Source: Rhizobium ecuadorense
Lineage (GTDB): Bacteria > Pseudomonadota > Alphaproteobacteria > Rhizobiales > Rhizobiaceae
DNA: 35,729 nucleotides
Assembly (NCBI RefSeq): GCF_001187535.1
Contig: NZ_LFIO01000981.1
Location: 1 to 35,729 of the forward strand
Direction: 5' to 3'
Position 1 is the first letter of the stretch; the number at the start of each line of letters is the position of its first letter. A model generated the notes under the pieces. It saw nothing but the letters and a program-made list of their open reading frames with translations. It was not told where the DNA came from and searched no databases. Positions 22,996 through 31,505 of the stretch are shown piece by piece. The translations under genes were made by a program, and so were the position numbers.

Positions 22996-24105
22996 ATGGG
23001 TCCTTTCCCACATGATGCGCCGCCATCCGAAATCACCGCCGACAACCCGGCCGGCACCGATGGCTTTGAGTTCGTCGAGTTCGCGCATCCCGAACCCGAA
23101 AAGCTCAGCGAACTCTTCACCCGTATGGGCTATGTTGCGGTTGCCAGGCACAAGACCAAAGACATCACCGTCTGGCGCCAGGGCGACATCAACTATGTCG
23201 TGAATGCCGAGCCCGGCAGCCATGCCGCCCGCTTTGTCGAGCAACATGGTCCCTGCGCCGCGTCGATGGCTTGGCGTGTCGTCGACGCCAGGCATGCTTT
23301 CGACCACGCGGTGTCGAAAGGCGCCACTCCCTATGAGGGCGATGACAAGATGCTCGACGTCCCGGCCATTGTCGGCATCGGCGGCTCGCTGCTCTATTTT
23401 GTCGAGACCTACGGCGCCAAGGGATCGGCCTACGATGCCGAGTTCGATTGGCTTGGCGAGCACAATCCGCGTCCTGAGGGGATCGGCTTCTATTATCTCG
23501 ACCATCTCACCCACAACGTCTTCCGCGGCAATATGGACAAGTGGTGGGATTTCTACCGCGAGCTGTTCAACTTCAAGCAGATCCACTTCTTCGACATTGA
23601 CGGCCGCATCACCGGTCTGGTGAGCCGCGCCATCACCTCGCCCTGCGGCAAGATCCGCATTCCGCTGAATGAATCGAAGGACGACACCAGCCAGATCGAG
23701 GAATATCTGAAGAAGTACCGGGGCGAGGGCATCCAGCACATCGCCGTCGGCACCGAGGATATTTATGGCGCCACCGACCGGCTTGCCGACAACGGCCTGC
23801 GCTTCATGCCGGGTCCGCCGGAAACCTATTACGACATGTCCTATGAACGGGTGAACGGCCACAGTGAACCGATCGAGCGCATGAAGAAGCACGGCATCCT
23901 CATCGACGGCGAAGGCGTGGTGAATGGCGGCATGACGAAAATCCTGCTGCAGATCTTCTCCAAAACCGTGATCGGCCCGATCTTCTTCGAATTCATCCAG
24001 CGCAAGGGCGACGAAGGTTTCGGCGAAGGCAACTTCCGGGCGCTGTTCGAGTCGATCGAGGCCGATCAGATCAAGCGTGGTGTCATCGGGACGGCGGCGG
24101 AGTAA
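22996..24105 (+). CDS. hpd: 4-hydroxyphenylpyruvate dioxygenase
   Basis: A 369-residue Fe(II) dioxygenase converting 4-hydroxyphenylpyruvate to homogentisate. It has two vicinal-oxygen-chelate domains. The metal triad is visible as His173 in DHLTHNVFRG, His248 in GIQHIAVGTEDIY and Glu332 in GPIFFEFIQRKGDEGFGEGNF, the last being a family hallmark. The length is typical (350-390). The ATG is preceded by AGGAGGA. It is the first gene of the hpd-hmgA-fah-maiA series and is divergent from its likely Lrp-type regulator. Confidence 0.97.
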   Translation: MGPFPHDAPPSEITADNPAGTDGFEFVEFAHPEPEKLSELFTRMGYVAVARHKTKDITVWRQGDINYVVNAEPGSHAARFVEQHGPCAASMAWRVVDARHAFDHAVSKGATPYEGDDKMLDVPAIVGIGGSLLYFVETYGAKGSAYDAEFDWLGEHNPRPEGIGFYYLDHLTHNVFRGNMDKWWDFYRELFNFKQIHFFDIDGRITGLVSRAITSPCGKIRIPLNESKDDTSQIEEYLKKYRGEGIQHIAVGTEDIYGATDRLADNGLRFMPGPPETYYDMSYERVNGHSEPIERMKKHGILIDGEGVVNGGMTKILLQIFSKTVIGPIFFEFIQRKGDEGFGEGNFRALFESIEADQIKRGVIGTAAE

Positions 24106-24113
24106 ACTCTCTC

Positions 24114-24133
24114 GCGCGTCTGAAAAGACGCGC
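24114..24133 (+). other. intercistronic hairpin with GAAA tetraloop
   Basis: GCGCGTCT and AGACGCGC form a perfect 8-bp stem closed by a GAAA (GNRA) tetraloop. Flanking CTCTC (24108-24112) and GAGAG (24141-24145) can extend the structure. It sits in the 58-nt gap between hpd and hmgA, just before the hmgA ribosome site, with no T-run. A role in mRNA stability or differential expression is likelier than termination. Confidence 0.6.
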
Positions 24134-24163
24134 AGCGCCGGAGAGTGATGGGAGGAGTTGAGC

Positions 24164-25525
24164 ATGGACCAGACATCGATCCAGACGGTCGACGGCGAAG
24201 CCGCGGCCGCAGACAGACTGAAATACATGCCGGGCTTCGGCAACGACTTCGAAACCGAGTCGCTTCCCGGCGCCTTGCCACAGGGCCAAAACAGCCCGCA
24301 GAAATGCAATTACGGCCTCTATGCCGAGCAGCTTTCCGGCTCGCCGTTCACCGCGCCGCGCGGGACGAACGAAAGATCCTGGCTTTATCGCATTCGCCCG
24401 AGCGTGCGCCACACCCGCCGCTTTTCCAACGCTTCCTATCCGCTCTGGAAGACCGCGCCGTGCCTCGACGAACACTCGCTGCCGCTCGGCCAGCTTCGCT
24501 GGGATCCGATCCCTGCGCCCAAGGAGAGACTGAATTTTCTGGAAGGGGTGCGGACGATCACGACGGCGGGCGATGCCGTGACCCAGGTCGGCATGTCGGC
24601 GCATGCCTATGTCTTCAATGAGGACATGGTCGACGATTACTTCTTCAATGCCGATGGCGAACTGCTGATCGTGCCGCAGCTCGGCGCCCTCAGAGTGTTC
24701 ACCGAAATGGGCATCATGGATGTCGAGCCCCTGGAAATATGCCTCATCCCCCGCGGCATGATGTTCAAGATCCTCGGGATCGGCGAGCAGCCGGTCTGGC
24801 GTGGTTATATATGCGAAAACTACGGCGCCAAATTCACGCTGCCGGACCGCGGCCCGATCGGCGCCAATTGCCTGGCGAACCCGCGCGATTTCAAGACGCC
24901 GGTCGCCGCCTTCGAGGACAAGGAAACACCGTGCCGTGTCCACGTGAAGTGGTGCGGAAAATTCTATGTCACCGAGATCGGCCACTCGCCGCTGGATGTC
25001 GTGGCCTGGCACGGCAACTACGCTCCGTTCAAATATGACCTCAGGACGTTCTCTCCGGTCGGCGCCATCCGCTTCGATCATCCGGATCCGTCGATCTTCT
25101 CGGTGCTGACGGCGCCGACCGAAGATGCCGGCACCGCCAATGTCGATTTCGTGATCTTTCCGCCGCGCTGGCTGGTGGCCGAGCATTCATTCCGTCCGCC
25201 CTGGTATCACCGCAACATCATGAGCGAGTTCATGGGCCTGATCCACGGCCAGTATGACGCCAAGGAAGAGGGCTTCGTGCCGGGCGGCATGAGCCTGCAC
25301 AACATGATGCTGCCGCACGGACCGGACGCGCTCGCCTTCGAAAAGGCGGCCAATGCCGAGCTCAAACCGGTGAAGCTCGATCACACCATGGCCTTCATGT
25401 TCGAGACCAGATACCCGCAGCAGCTGACGAAATACGCCGCCGAGCTGGAAACGCTGCAGGAGAATTATCTCGAGTGCTGGGACGGGCTGGAGCGCAAATT
25501 CGACGGAACCCCCGGTATCAAGTGA
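24164..25525 (+). CDS. hmgA: homogentisate 1,2-dioxygenase
   Basis: A 453-residue Fe(II) ring-cleaving dioxygenase that converts homogentisate to 4-maleylacetoacetate. The iron ligands are His349 in PPWYHRN, Glu355 in MSEFMGLI and His385 in MLPHGPD. Their spacing (6 and 30 residues) is identical to human HGD (335/341/371). The N-terminal [12 protein letters not shown] block is also diagnostic. The ATG at 24164 is chosen because GGAGGAG stands 6 nt upstream; a TTG two codons earlier is in frame. It is the second gene of the tyrosine operon. Confidence 0.97.
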   Translation: MDQTSIQTVDGEAAAADRLKYMPGFGNDFETESLPGALPQGQNSPQKCNYGLYAEQLSGSPFTAPRGTNERSWLYRIRPSVRHTRRFSNASYPLWKTAPCLDEHSLPLGQLRWDPIPAPKERLNFLEGVRTITTAGDAVTQVGMSAHAYVFNEDMVDDYFFNADGELLIVPQLGALRVFTEMGIMDVEPLEICLIPRGMMFKILGIGEQPVWRGYICENYGAKFTLPDRGPIGANCLANPRDFKTPVAAFEDKETPCRVHVKWCGKFYVTEIGHSPLDVVAWHGNYAPFKYDLRTFSPVGAIRFDHPDPSIFSVLTAPTEDAGTANVDFVIFPPRWLVAEHSFRPPWYHRNIMSEFMGLIHGQYDAKEEGFVPGGMSLHNMMLPHGPDALAFEKAANAELKPVKLDHTMAFMFETRYPQQLTKYAAELETLQENYLECWDGLERKFDGTPGIK

Positions 25526-25543
25526 CAGCATCGGAATTGGAAC

Positions 25544-26569
25544 ATGAAACTTGCGACCTTGAAGGACTCCACCAGGGACGGCCGCCTTGTCGTCGTGTCC
25601 CGCGACCTGACCCGCTGCTCCGAAGTCGGCCATATCGCCCGCACGCTGCAGGCAGCACTCGACGACTGGGAGCATGTCGCGCCGAGACTCCAGCTGATTG
25701 CTGAAGGCATCGAGACCGGCGCCCAGCCGACGCGCCGCTTTCACGAGCATGACGCCACGTCACCTCTACCGCGGGCCTATCAATGGGCCGATGGTTCCGC
25801 TTACGTCAACCATGTCGAACTGGTGCGCAAGGCACGCGGCGCCGAGATGCCGGCAAGCTTCTGGACCGATCCGCTGATGTATCAGGGCGGCTCGGATGTC
25901 TTCCTCGCGCCGCGCGATCCGATCCTGGCGGCCGACGAGGCCTATGGGATCGATATGGAGGGCGAGGTCGCCGTCATCACCGGCGACGTTGCCATGGGGG
26001 CGAGCCCGGAGGCCGCCCGCGGCGCTATCCGTCTGGTGATGCTCGTCAACGACGTGTCGCTGCGCGGCCTGATCCCCGACGAGCTGGCCAAGGGGTTCGG
26101 TTTCTTCCAGTCCAAACCGGCCTCGGCATTTTCGCCTGTGGCGGTGACGCCGGACGAGCTGGGAGAGGCGTGGGATGGCGGCAAGCTGCGTCTGCCGCTG
26201 CTCGTCAGCCTGAACGGCAAGTCCTTCGGCAAGGCCAATGCCGGCATCGACATGACCTTCGATTTCGGCCAACTGATCGCCCATGCCGCCAAAACCCGCA
26301 GTCTTACGGCCGGAACGATCATCGGCTCGGGAACGGTTTCCAACAAGCGGGACGGCGGCCCGGGCCGCCCGGTCGAAGACGGCGGCGACGGCTATTCCTG
26401 CATCGCCGAGATCCGGATGATCGAGACGATCGAAACCGGCGCGCCGAAGACGCCCTTCCTGCGGTTCGGCGACCAGGTCCGCATCGAGATGAAAGACCGT
26501 GCCGGCCATTCGATCTTCGGGGCGATCGAGCAGACTGTCGAACGCTATGGAGGAGCGAGGTCGCAATGA
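25544..26569 (+). CDS. fah: fumarylacetoacetate hydrolase
   Basis: A 341-residue FAH-family hydrolase that cleaves 4-fumarylacetoacetate to fumarate and acetoacetate, the last pathway step. The metal-binding acids are visible in GIDMEGEVAVITGD (Glu-x-Glu) and LVNDVSLRGLI (Asp). The GTIIGSGTVSNK loop and the GDQVRIEM strand near the C-terminus are typical. It is shorter than eukaryotic FAH (about 420), which lacks nothing essential here: the bacterial form has a reduced N-terminal domain. It lies 18 nt after hmgA and overlaps maiA by ATGA. Pathway context makes the specific name secure despite the broad FAH superfamily. Confidence 0.92.
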   Translation: MKLATLKDSTRDGRLVVVSRDLTRCSEVGHIARTLQAALDDWEHVAPRLQLIAEGIETGAQPTRRFHEHDATSPLPRAYQWADGSAYVNHVELVRKARGAEMPASFWTDPLMYQGGSDVFLAPRDPILAADEAYGIDMEGEVAVITGDVAMGASPEAARGAIRLVMLVNDVSLRGLIPDELAKGFGFFQSKPASAFSPVAVTPDELGEAWDGGKLRLPLLVSLNGKSFGKANAGIDMTFDFGQLIAHAAKTRSLTAGTIIGSGTVSNKRDGGPGRPVEDGGDGYSCIAEIRMIETIETGAPKTPFLRFGDQVRIEMKDRAGHSIFGAIEQTVERYGGARSQ

Positions 26570-27198
26570 ACGAGGTCGTCCTTTACGACTACTGGCGATC
26601 GTCGGCGAGCTATCGCGTCCGCATCGCGCTCAACCTGCTGGAGATCGACTACAGGACGGTGCCGGTCAATCTCTTGGAGGGAGCGCACAGGAATCCGGAT
26701 TATCTCACGCTCAACCCGCAGGGGCTGGTGCCGACGCTGGTGATCGACGGAAAAGCTCTCACCCAGTCGCTGGCCATCATCGAATATCTGGCCGAGTTGC
26801 GGCCGGAAGGTGGATTGCTGCCCGGAGACAGTGCCGGACGCCAGCACGTCCGCGCGCTGGCTTATGCGGTCGCCATGGACATCCATCCGATCTGCAATAT
26901 GCATGTCGTGACGCATCTCATGACCATGACCGACAAGGCCGACGCCCGCGAGGAGTGGATGCAGCATTTCATCGCCGACGGACTTGGCAAACTGGAGGCG
27001 ATGATCGATGGCGCTGGCGGAGCCTTCAGCTTCGGCGATCAGCCGACGATGGCGGACCTCTGCCTTGTCCCGCAGGTCTACAACGCCCGCCGCTGGGGCG
27101 TTGATATCACGCATCTCAAGCGCATCGTCGAAATCGACGCCAGATGCGCCGAACTGCCGGCCTTCCAGGCGGCGCATCCCGACCGCGTAAAGCTGTGA
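26566..27198 (+). CDS. maiA: maleylacetoacetate isomerase (zeta-class glutathione transferase)
   Basis: A 210-residue zeta-class GST that isomerises maleylacetoacetate to fumarylacetoacetate using glutathione. The zeta signature SSASYRVRIALNL is at about residues 11-23, close to the family form SSCSWRVRIAL. The thioredoxin-like part continues through LNPQGLVPTLVIDG and SLAIIEYL. The C-terminal helical domain has the PTMADLCLVPQVYNA block. The length matches the family. The start overlaps the fah stop (ATGA at 26566-26569), so the two are translationally coupled. Last gene of the operon. Confidence 0.96.
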   Translation: MNEVVLYDYWRSSASYRVRIALNLLEIDYRTVPVNLLEGAHRNPDYLTLNPQGLVPTLVIDGKALTQSLAIIEYLAELRPEGGLLPGDSAGRQHVRALAYAVAMDIHPICNMHVVTHLMTMTDKADAREEWMQHFIADGLGKLEAMIDGAGGAFSFGDQPTMADLCLVPQVYNARRWGVDITHLKRIVEIDARCAELPAFQAAHPDRVKL

Positions 27199-27253
27199 TA
27201 TCACCGGATGGGTACAACGCATCAGGCTGAGACTTGGCGATTGGACGGAGAGA

Positions 27254-27724
27254 CTACGCGTCCCGCCACGAAGGGAACGTTGCAGCCTGGCCCAGCCGCT
27301 TGCCGCTTTCGTCGATAAGCTGCCAGACGGTCACGTTCTCGATCCAGAAACGGCGCCCGGATTTTGCGATCCTGACGCCGCGACCATTCTCGACAAAACC
27401 ATCGCGGGTCACGCTATCCAGCAGCCGCTGACGCTCGGCGCGGTCAGGCTGCTCGGCCGAAAGCCGCGACGGCAAGGAAGTGAATTCGTCCCAGCCATAT
27501 TCGAAGCAGTTCTGCGCCGTACGGTTCGCGTAGATGAAGCGCGGATCGGGCAGGGTATTGTGCGCGAGGACCACGAAAGGCGCATCGTGGTAAAGCCAGC
27601 CCGGCCCCTGTCCATCCTCGGCAAGACGACGGCCGACGATGCGCTCGTAGCTTCCGGTCAGCAGGGAAAAGAAATCGGGATCGCGCGTCAGGTCGAGGGC
27701 GTGATTGTCATAGATAGAAGTCAC
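27254..27724 (-). CDS. MEKHLA/PAS-domain protein
   Basis: A 156-residue stand-alone sensory-type protein. The sequence resembles the MEKHLA/PAS fold: LTGSYERIVGRRL, then WLYHDAPFVVLAHNTLPDPRF, IYANRTAQNCFEYGWDEF and a terminal EQPDRAERQRLL / NVTVWQLIDESG strand pair. No output domain, signal peptide or membrane segment is present. MEKHLA proteins in bacteria are often small solo proteins without an assigned role; in plants the domain occurs at the end of HD-ZIP III factors. It converges with maiA over a 55-nt gap. No partner gene is evident. Confidence 0.75.
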   Translation of the reverse strand: MTSIYDNHALDLTRDPDFFSLLTGSYERIVGRRLAEDGQGPGWLYHDAPFVVLAHNTLPDPRFIYANRTAQNCFEYGWDEFTSLPSRLSAEQPDRAERQRLLDSVTRDGFVENGRGVRIAKSGRRFWIENVTVWQLIDESGKRLGQAATFPSWRDA

Positions 27725-27856
27725 GAAGTGCCTCGGTGGTTAAAAGCTTCGGTGCAGGCGGCATAGCTGAGCGCGAATCCGGAGACGAGCAACCGCGGGC
27801 CAGCTTGCCTGAAGCAGATGCGGTCAGCTGCGGTGACTGTAGCAGGGCGAAGACGT

Positions 27857-28765
27857 TCAGCAGCCGCCCAGCGCCGTGATTTTCGAAAGCAACGTCTTGC
27901 CGAATGCGTAGGTGGTCTGGACATCGGCGCGCCCCTGGCAGCGGCGGCCGTCGTTGGTGACATATTCGTAGGAAACCCGGACGTTATCATTGCCGCGCAG
28001 CGCCGTGCCGGTGAGTTTGAGCGGCTGCGACATGGCGCCGAAGAAGGCGTGGATCGACGCTTCGTTGAAGGGGCCTTTGCCGCGCTTTTCCGGAATGACC
28101 AGAGCCGAGGCGGTTTCACCATCGGCGACTGCGAGTGCGGAGTAGAACGCCGTCACCGTGCCCATCGGATCATACGGCAACGTCCTGCCCTCCTCGGACG
28201 TCGCATTCGCCGCGTCCAGTTGAACCGTCTCGTAGGCAATGCCCACGCCCTGCGCCTTGTCAGGGGTCAGCCATTCGATGCCTTCAGGCGGCGCCGAGGT
28301 TACGAAAGCGACGGCCGTGTCGGACAATCCGAGCTGGTTGAGGTAGGCTCCCACAAGCGCATTGGCGACGCCGCTCTCGCTGGCCTTGCCGTCAATCACG
28401 CGGTAGGCGGCGTGGAAGCCGAGATTGGATGTGGCCTCAAGCATGCGCGGCGAACCGGCAAGCCAGGTGAGGGCGCAGGCTGAAGCGCACAAGGTCCCCG
28501 GCGGGACCGCGGTGGCAAAGTTTCGAAGCCGGATCGCCCGCCCGATCTCGATTCCGGCTTTGAGATCCCCGCCCTCGCTGTTTAGAAAAACCAGCGCCTT
28601 GTTGGGGGCCGCGGCGACGTTTCTGAAGAGGATTTCGTCACCTTCGTTCAGGACGCCGGTGACAGAGATCAGGTCGGTGTCACCCTCCAACGGCTCGCGC
28701 GTGATCTCCGCTGCAGACAGAGGAAACGCGCATAGAAACAGCAAGCCAGCAACAGTGCACCGCAT
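27857..28765 (-). CDS. exported ClpP-like protein (predicted periplasmic)
   Basis: A 302-residue protein with a signal peptide (about residues 1-18, ending PLSA-AE). Residues 30-200 have a ClpP/crotonase-like fold pattern: NKALVFLNSEGGDLKAGIEIGRAI (oxyanion-hole region), then a candidate nucleophile Ser95 in CASACALTWLAGSP and His118 in LGFHAAY. The order and spacing match the Ser-His pair of ClpP-type serine peptidases. The C-terminal 100 residues are unassigned. Such solitary exported ClpP-like proteins are widespread in rhizobia without a known substrate. The ATG at 28765 has GGCGGGGGA upstream; the frame runs further to 28939. A decayed partial copy lies at 30352-30545. Divergent from the patatin gene. 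Confidence 0.75.
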   Translation of the reverse strand: MRCTVAGLLFLCAFPLSAAEITREPLEGDTDLISVTGVLNEGDEILFRNVAAAPNKALVFLNSEGGDLKAGIEIGRAIRLRNFATAVPPGTLCASACALTWLAGSPRMLEATSNLGFHAAYRVIDGKASESGVANALVGAYLNQLGLSDTAVAFVTSAPPEGIEWLTPDKAQGVGIAYETVQLDAANATSEEGRTLPYDPMGTVTAFYSALAVADGETASALVIPEKRGKGPFNEASIHAFFGAMSQPLKLTGTALRGNDNVRVSYEYVTNDGRRCQGRADVQTTYAFGKTLLSKITALGGC

Positions 28766-28974
28766 CGATTCCCCCGCCTTTGCGAGGGTTATTGAACATT
28801 GCGAGGAATGTTTTGCAAGACTGATCGTGCAGCCCTCCAGAGAGGTTCGGCCGGTGAATCGAAGTGAAAGATGAGACCGGACGCCAATCTCGGGCAATCC
28901 GCTATGACATTCCTTCCCGCCGGTCTCGATCTGATACAAATGTCGCCATCCTTCCTAACGTGATAGGACAGAGC

Positions 28975-30243
28975 ATGTCAGAAGGGGAGCATCCCGAGGA
29001 AAACAGCGTCTTGTCTGGATTCGACGAACCCGAGAAGCCGGCCGAGCGCTACCAGCTCGGCCTTTGCCTTTCGGGCGGCGGCTATCGGGCCATGCTCTTC
29101 CATGCGGGATCGCTGGCGACGCTGAACGAGGCCGGCCTTCTGGCGAAGCTCGATATGATCTCGTCGGTCTCGGGCGGATCGATCGCCTCCGGCCTGCTCG
29201 CCTATGTATGGCCGCGGCTGGTCTTTGAGAATGACGTCGCCGTCAACTTCAAGGCGGAATATGTCGATCCCATTCTGGCCTTCAGCCAGGTCTTTGCGGA
29301 TGGGCCGAGTTTCCTGAAGGGCGTGTTCAATCCCTTATCGAGTGCGGCGGAGGAAGCCGCCAAACTCTACGAGCGACATCTCTTCGATGGAAAATCGCCA
29401 AGCCTGAAAGACCTGCCTGAAACGCCCTGGTTCGTCTTCTGCGCCAGCAATCTCAGCACCGGTTCGCTCTTCCGCATGTCCAACCGCTATATCGCGGATT
29501 ACCGGATCGGCGTGTCATTTCATCCGGCACTTCCGCTCGCGACCGCGGTTGCCGCGTCGGCGGCATTCCCGCCCGTGCTGTCCCCGCTGCGATTGGATCT
29601 GTCGCAGTTTTCCTGGAAGAGGGAAAAACTCGACGACACCGTCGGCGAACCCGTTGCTCCCGGCAGGGCAATCCTCAGCGATGGCGGCGTTTACGACAAT
29701 CACGGCATCGAGCCGGCACTGAAACGCTGCGACTGCCTGCTGGTCAGCGATGCCGGCGCGCCCTGGCGTTCCTCCACCCGCGGATATTGGAACTATCTGA
29801 GCCAGCTCAAGCGCGTTCTCGATACTACCGACAATCAGGTGAGGTCGTTGCGGCGGCGAGACCTGATCGGCGGCTTGAAGGCGGCAAAACAGGCTGATAT
29901 GCTCGGCCTCGACCCTCCCTCGAAATCGGCTTTGCGCGCGAGAACGCATGGCGTCTACTGGTCGATCGACAGCAAGGATGCCGAACTCGAACCCTATGCC
30001 TCCTACACGCTGCCGCCGTCGTCGGTCGTTCCCTCTGACGTCGGCACCTATCTTCATTTCCTCGGCGCAAGGGAAACGGAGGTTCTGACGAATTGGGGTC
30101 ATTATGTCTGCGACGCGATGCTCAATCGCTTCTATCCATCGCCGCTGGCGCCATCGCCCGGCCCGCCATTGGCGGCGGGGACGGTGAAGCCCTCCTGGGC
30201 GGCGAGCGCCAGCAAACGCCTGTTCGGCTTCCTGCCGTTCTAA
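28975..30243 (+). CDS. patatin-like phospholipase
   Basis: A 422-residue patatin/cPLA2-type lipid acyl hydrolase. The oxyanion loop LCLSGGGYRAMLFHAG is at about residues 30-45. The nucleophile is probably Ser66 in SSVSGGSIASG, a variant of G-x-S-x-G with Ser at the first position. The catalytic Asp is Asp236 in ILSDGGVYDN, giving the Ser-Asp dyad. No signal peptide or membrane segment is evident, so it is probably cytosolic or an effector exported by another route. ATG 28975 follows AGGA. Patatins occur as housekeeping lipases, secretion effectors and parts of nucleotide-signalled defence systems; no cyclase gene is adjacent here, which argues against the last. The stop codon lies inside the start of an 84-bp repeat. 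Confidence 0.88.
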   Translation: MSEGEHPEENSVLSGFDEPEKPAERYQLGLCLSGGGYRAMLFHAGSLATLNEAGLLAKLDMISSVSGGSIASGLLAYVWPRLVFENDVAVNFKAEYVDPILAFSQVFADGPSFLKGVFNPLSSAAEEAAKLYERHLFDGKSPSLKDLPETPWFVFCASNLSTGSLFRMSNRYIADYRIGVSFHPALPLATAVAASAAFPPVLSPLRLDLSQFSWKREKLDDTVGEPVAPGRAILSDGGVYDNHGIEPALKRCDCLLVSDAGAPWRSSTRGYWNYLSQLKRVLDTTDNQVRSLRRRDLIGGLKAAKQADMLGLDPPSKSALRARTHGVYWSIDSKDAELEPYASYTLPPSSVVPSDVGTYLHFLGARETEVLTNWGHYVCDAMLNRFYPSPLAPSPGPPLAAGTVKPSWAASASKRLFGFLPF

Positions 30244-30323
30244 AACGCCATCTGCGCTGCAGACCCACGCATTGAGCGCATCGACGACGTAGCTCGCCAT
30301 CATCAGATCGAGATGCGCGCCGC
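30240..30323 (-). repeat. direct repeat copy A: relic of the ornithine-cyclodeaminase-family 3' end
   Basis: These 84 bp match 31506-31589 at 79 of 84 positions, in the same orientation. On the minus strand they read MMASYVVDALNA, the C-terminus of the reductase gene whose intact copy ends at 31531. The TAG stop of that gene is TGG here, so the fragment is not a functional end. It abuts the patatin stop. Confidence 0.85.
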
Positions 30324-30633
30324 GTGGGGACAGGTTGCCCCATCCACTAAGCGACGGGCGGCATGAAAGCCGATATTGAACTCGGGCTGAAGAAACCTAG
30401 CCGAGCCGGTAAGCCATGTGGGGGCGCGAGCTGACGCGTATCAAGTCCCCCCGCGGGGTCGCCGTTGGCAGAGCCGCGAAGGCGAATAACGCGCCCCATC
30501 TCAATCCTTGCTTTGAGATCCCGCCCTCGCTGTGAAGGAATGCGCATAGACATGGCTCCTGCGGCTCAATGCCTCACGCGATTGACGCGTTTAGACGCCA
30601 TCGGTACGCATGCTCATAAGCAACAGGAGACCG
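30244..30633. other. gene-free stretch made of two relics
   Basis: About 390 bp with no intact gene. It contains the reductase-gene relic (repeat copy A), the decayed ClpP-like fragment, and a short leader before the small lipoprotein gene, whose ribosome site AGGAGA is at 30625-30630. Nothing else was recognised. Confidence 0.7.
30352..30545 (-). pseudogene. decayed fragment of the exported ClpP-like gene
   Basis: On the minus strand this stretch aligns with the middle of the ClpP-like gene (about 28400-28580). Shared runs include a segment around TTTGAGATC-CCGCCCTCGCTGT and the region coding DLKA-IE-GR-IRLR. The reading frame shifts several times: RDLKARIEMGRVIRLRG appears in one frame and the GFHAA-like end in another. 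No start codon or N-terminus is present. It is a remnant of a paralogue, not a gene. Confidence 0.75.
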
Positions 30634-31044
30634 ATGATGCGAACTTTGGCTGCGGCATTTTCTGCTCTGGTAATTCCGACACTGGCGGGTTGTACGACGA
30701 CCTCGGGTGGCATTACCACGGAGAACAGGAGCCTTACTGCGGTTAGCGCTGAGCGGACGCGACTGGGGCAGACTTGGCACCTCAAAGCCGATTGCTCACA
30801 ATCGACCCGGCCGAACGTTCGAACACTCTCTCCGCCAGCTCATGGTAAGCTCGAAATCGTTCCGGAAGAGATAGTTGCGAATTCGAAAAAGTTTCCCAAA
30901 TGCGCTGGTGTGAAAGCCCCAGGCATGATTGTTTACTACACTTCTGCAGCCGGATACATCGGCCCTGACAAGGCAACTTACAGGGAGTCTTATGGAGACG
31001 GTGTTGTTCGCGACGTGATTTTCGGCCTCAACGTAGTCAAGTAG
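30634..31044 (+). CDS. small lipoprotein with a beta-sandwich (Ig/cadherin-like) domain
   Basis: A 136-residue protein with a lipoprotein signal peptide ending in LAGC at about residues 16-19, so it should be lipid-anchored in the envelope. The mature part fits a repeated-strand pattern: an LSPPAHGKLEIVPEE strand pair, KCAGVKAPGMIVYYTSAAGYIGPD, then KATYRESYGDG and VIFGLNVV. The 'vyYts..GyiGpD...Y' core resembles small bacterial Ig/cadherin-like domains. Two mature Cys residues may form a disulfide. The ATG at 30634 has AGGAGA 3 nt upstream; a second ATG follows directly. It lies inside the islet bounded by 84-bp repeats. The function is unknown. Confidence 0.65.
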   Translation: MMRTLAAAFSALVIPTLAGCTTTSGGITTENRSLTAVSAERTRLGQTWHLKADCSQSTRPNVRTLSPPAHGKLEIVPEEIVANSKKFPKCAGVKAPGMIVYYTSAAGYIGPDKATYRESYGDGVVRDVIFGLNVVK

Positions 31045-31159
31045 ACGGCGTGGCATTTCATCAGCTCTCGTTGCGGCGCCATGTTGAACCGCAACACCCG
31101 CCCAAAGATCATGCCGTTCTGGGTGACGGCGTTTGCGAGTTCTAATTTTGGTCTGCTAA

Positions 31160-31465
31160 ATGTCTGACGCCCCACTGATTGATGGGTTCATTGCCTGGGG
31201 AACGAGGCTTGCAGCAACTCCGTCCTCAAGCGTGAGCATCGATGTTGAAGTTTGCACGCCCACGTCGAATCCAGCCGCCAAAATCGACTTTGAAAGCAGC
31301 GAACTTTTCGGGCGCATTACATTGTGGTCCGACGGGAATTTCTATGCCGAGGCAATTGACGCAGCAACATCAGCGACAATCCTTTCCCGTCACGGTCACG
31401 CAGCGGCGAGCGCCACCTTCGGCGAGGAATTCAGCGATATTTTGAAACTGTTCGCAATTCATTGA
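31160..31465 (+). CDS. small protein, candidate TriTu-type immunity protein
   Basis: A 101-residue cytosolic protein. The core KIDFESSELFGRITLWSDG followed by FYAEAIDAATSATIL resembles, from memory, the pattern of the TriTu immunity family ('v-ie-s---iGRitvW-sG----evld--tg'), which neutralises polymorphic toxins. This is pattern recall, not an alignment. No toxin gene is adjacent, so it would be an orphan immunity gene. The ribosome site before ATG 31160 is poor (GGTCTGCTAA). It is followed 40 nt later by repeat copy B and lies inside the repeat-bounded islet. If the family call is wrong, it is simply a hypothetical protein. Confidence 0.5.
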   Translation: MSDAPLIDGFIAWGTRLAATPSSSVSIDVEVCTPTSNPAAKIDFESSELFGRITLWSDGNFYAEAIDAATSATILSRHGHAAASATFGEEFSDILKLFAIH

Positions 31466-31505
31466 ACGTCCACGCCATGCCGATGGCCATTAATAGGTTC
31501 ACAGC

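Noticed and set aside
22888..24309. Minus-strand ORF of 473 codons over hpd
   Set aside because: It is the complement of a fully conserved dioxygenase gene and has no ribosome site or domain.
28975..30243. Patatin gene as the effector of a CBASS-type defence system
   Set aside because: No cyclic-nucleotide synthase or accessory ubiquitin-like genes are nearby; the neighbours are a ClpP-like protein and metabolic genes.
30990..31175. Minus-strand 61-codon ORF between the lipoprotein and the 101-residue gene
   Set aside because: It has no ribosome site and no recognised family, and it overlaps the ends of two plausible plus-strand genes. A relic cannot be excluded.
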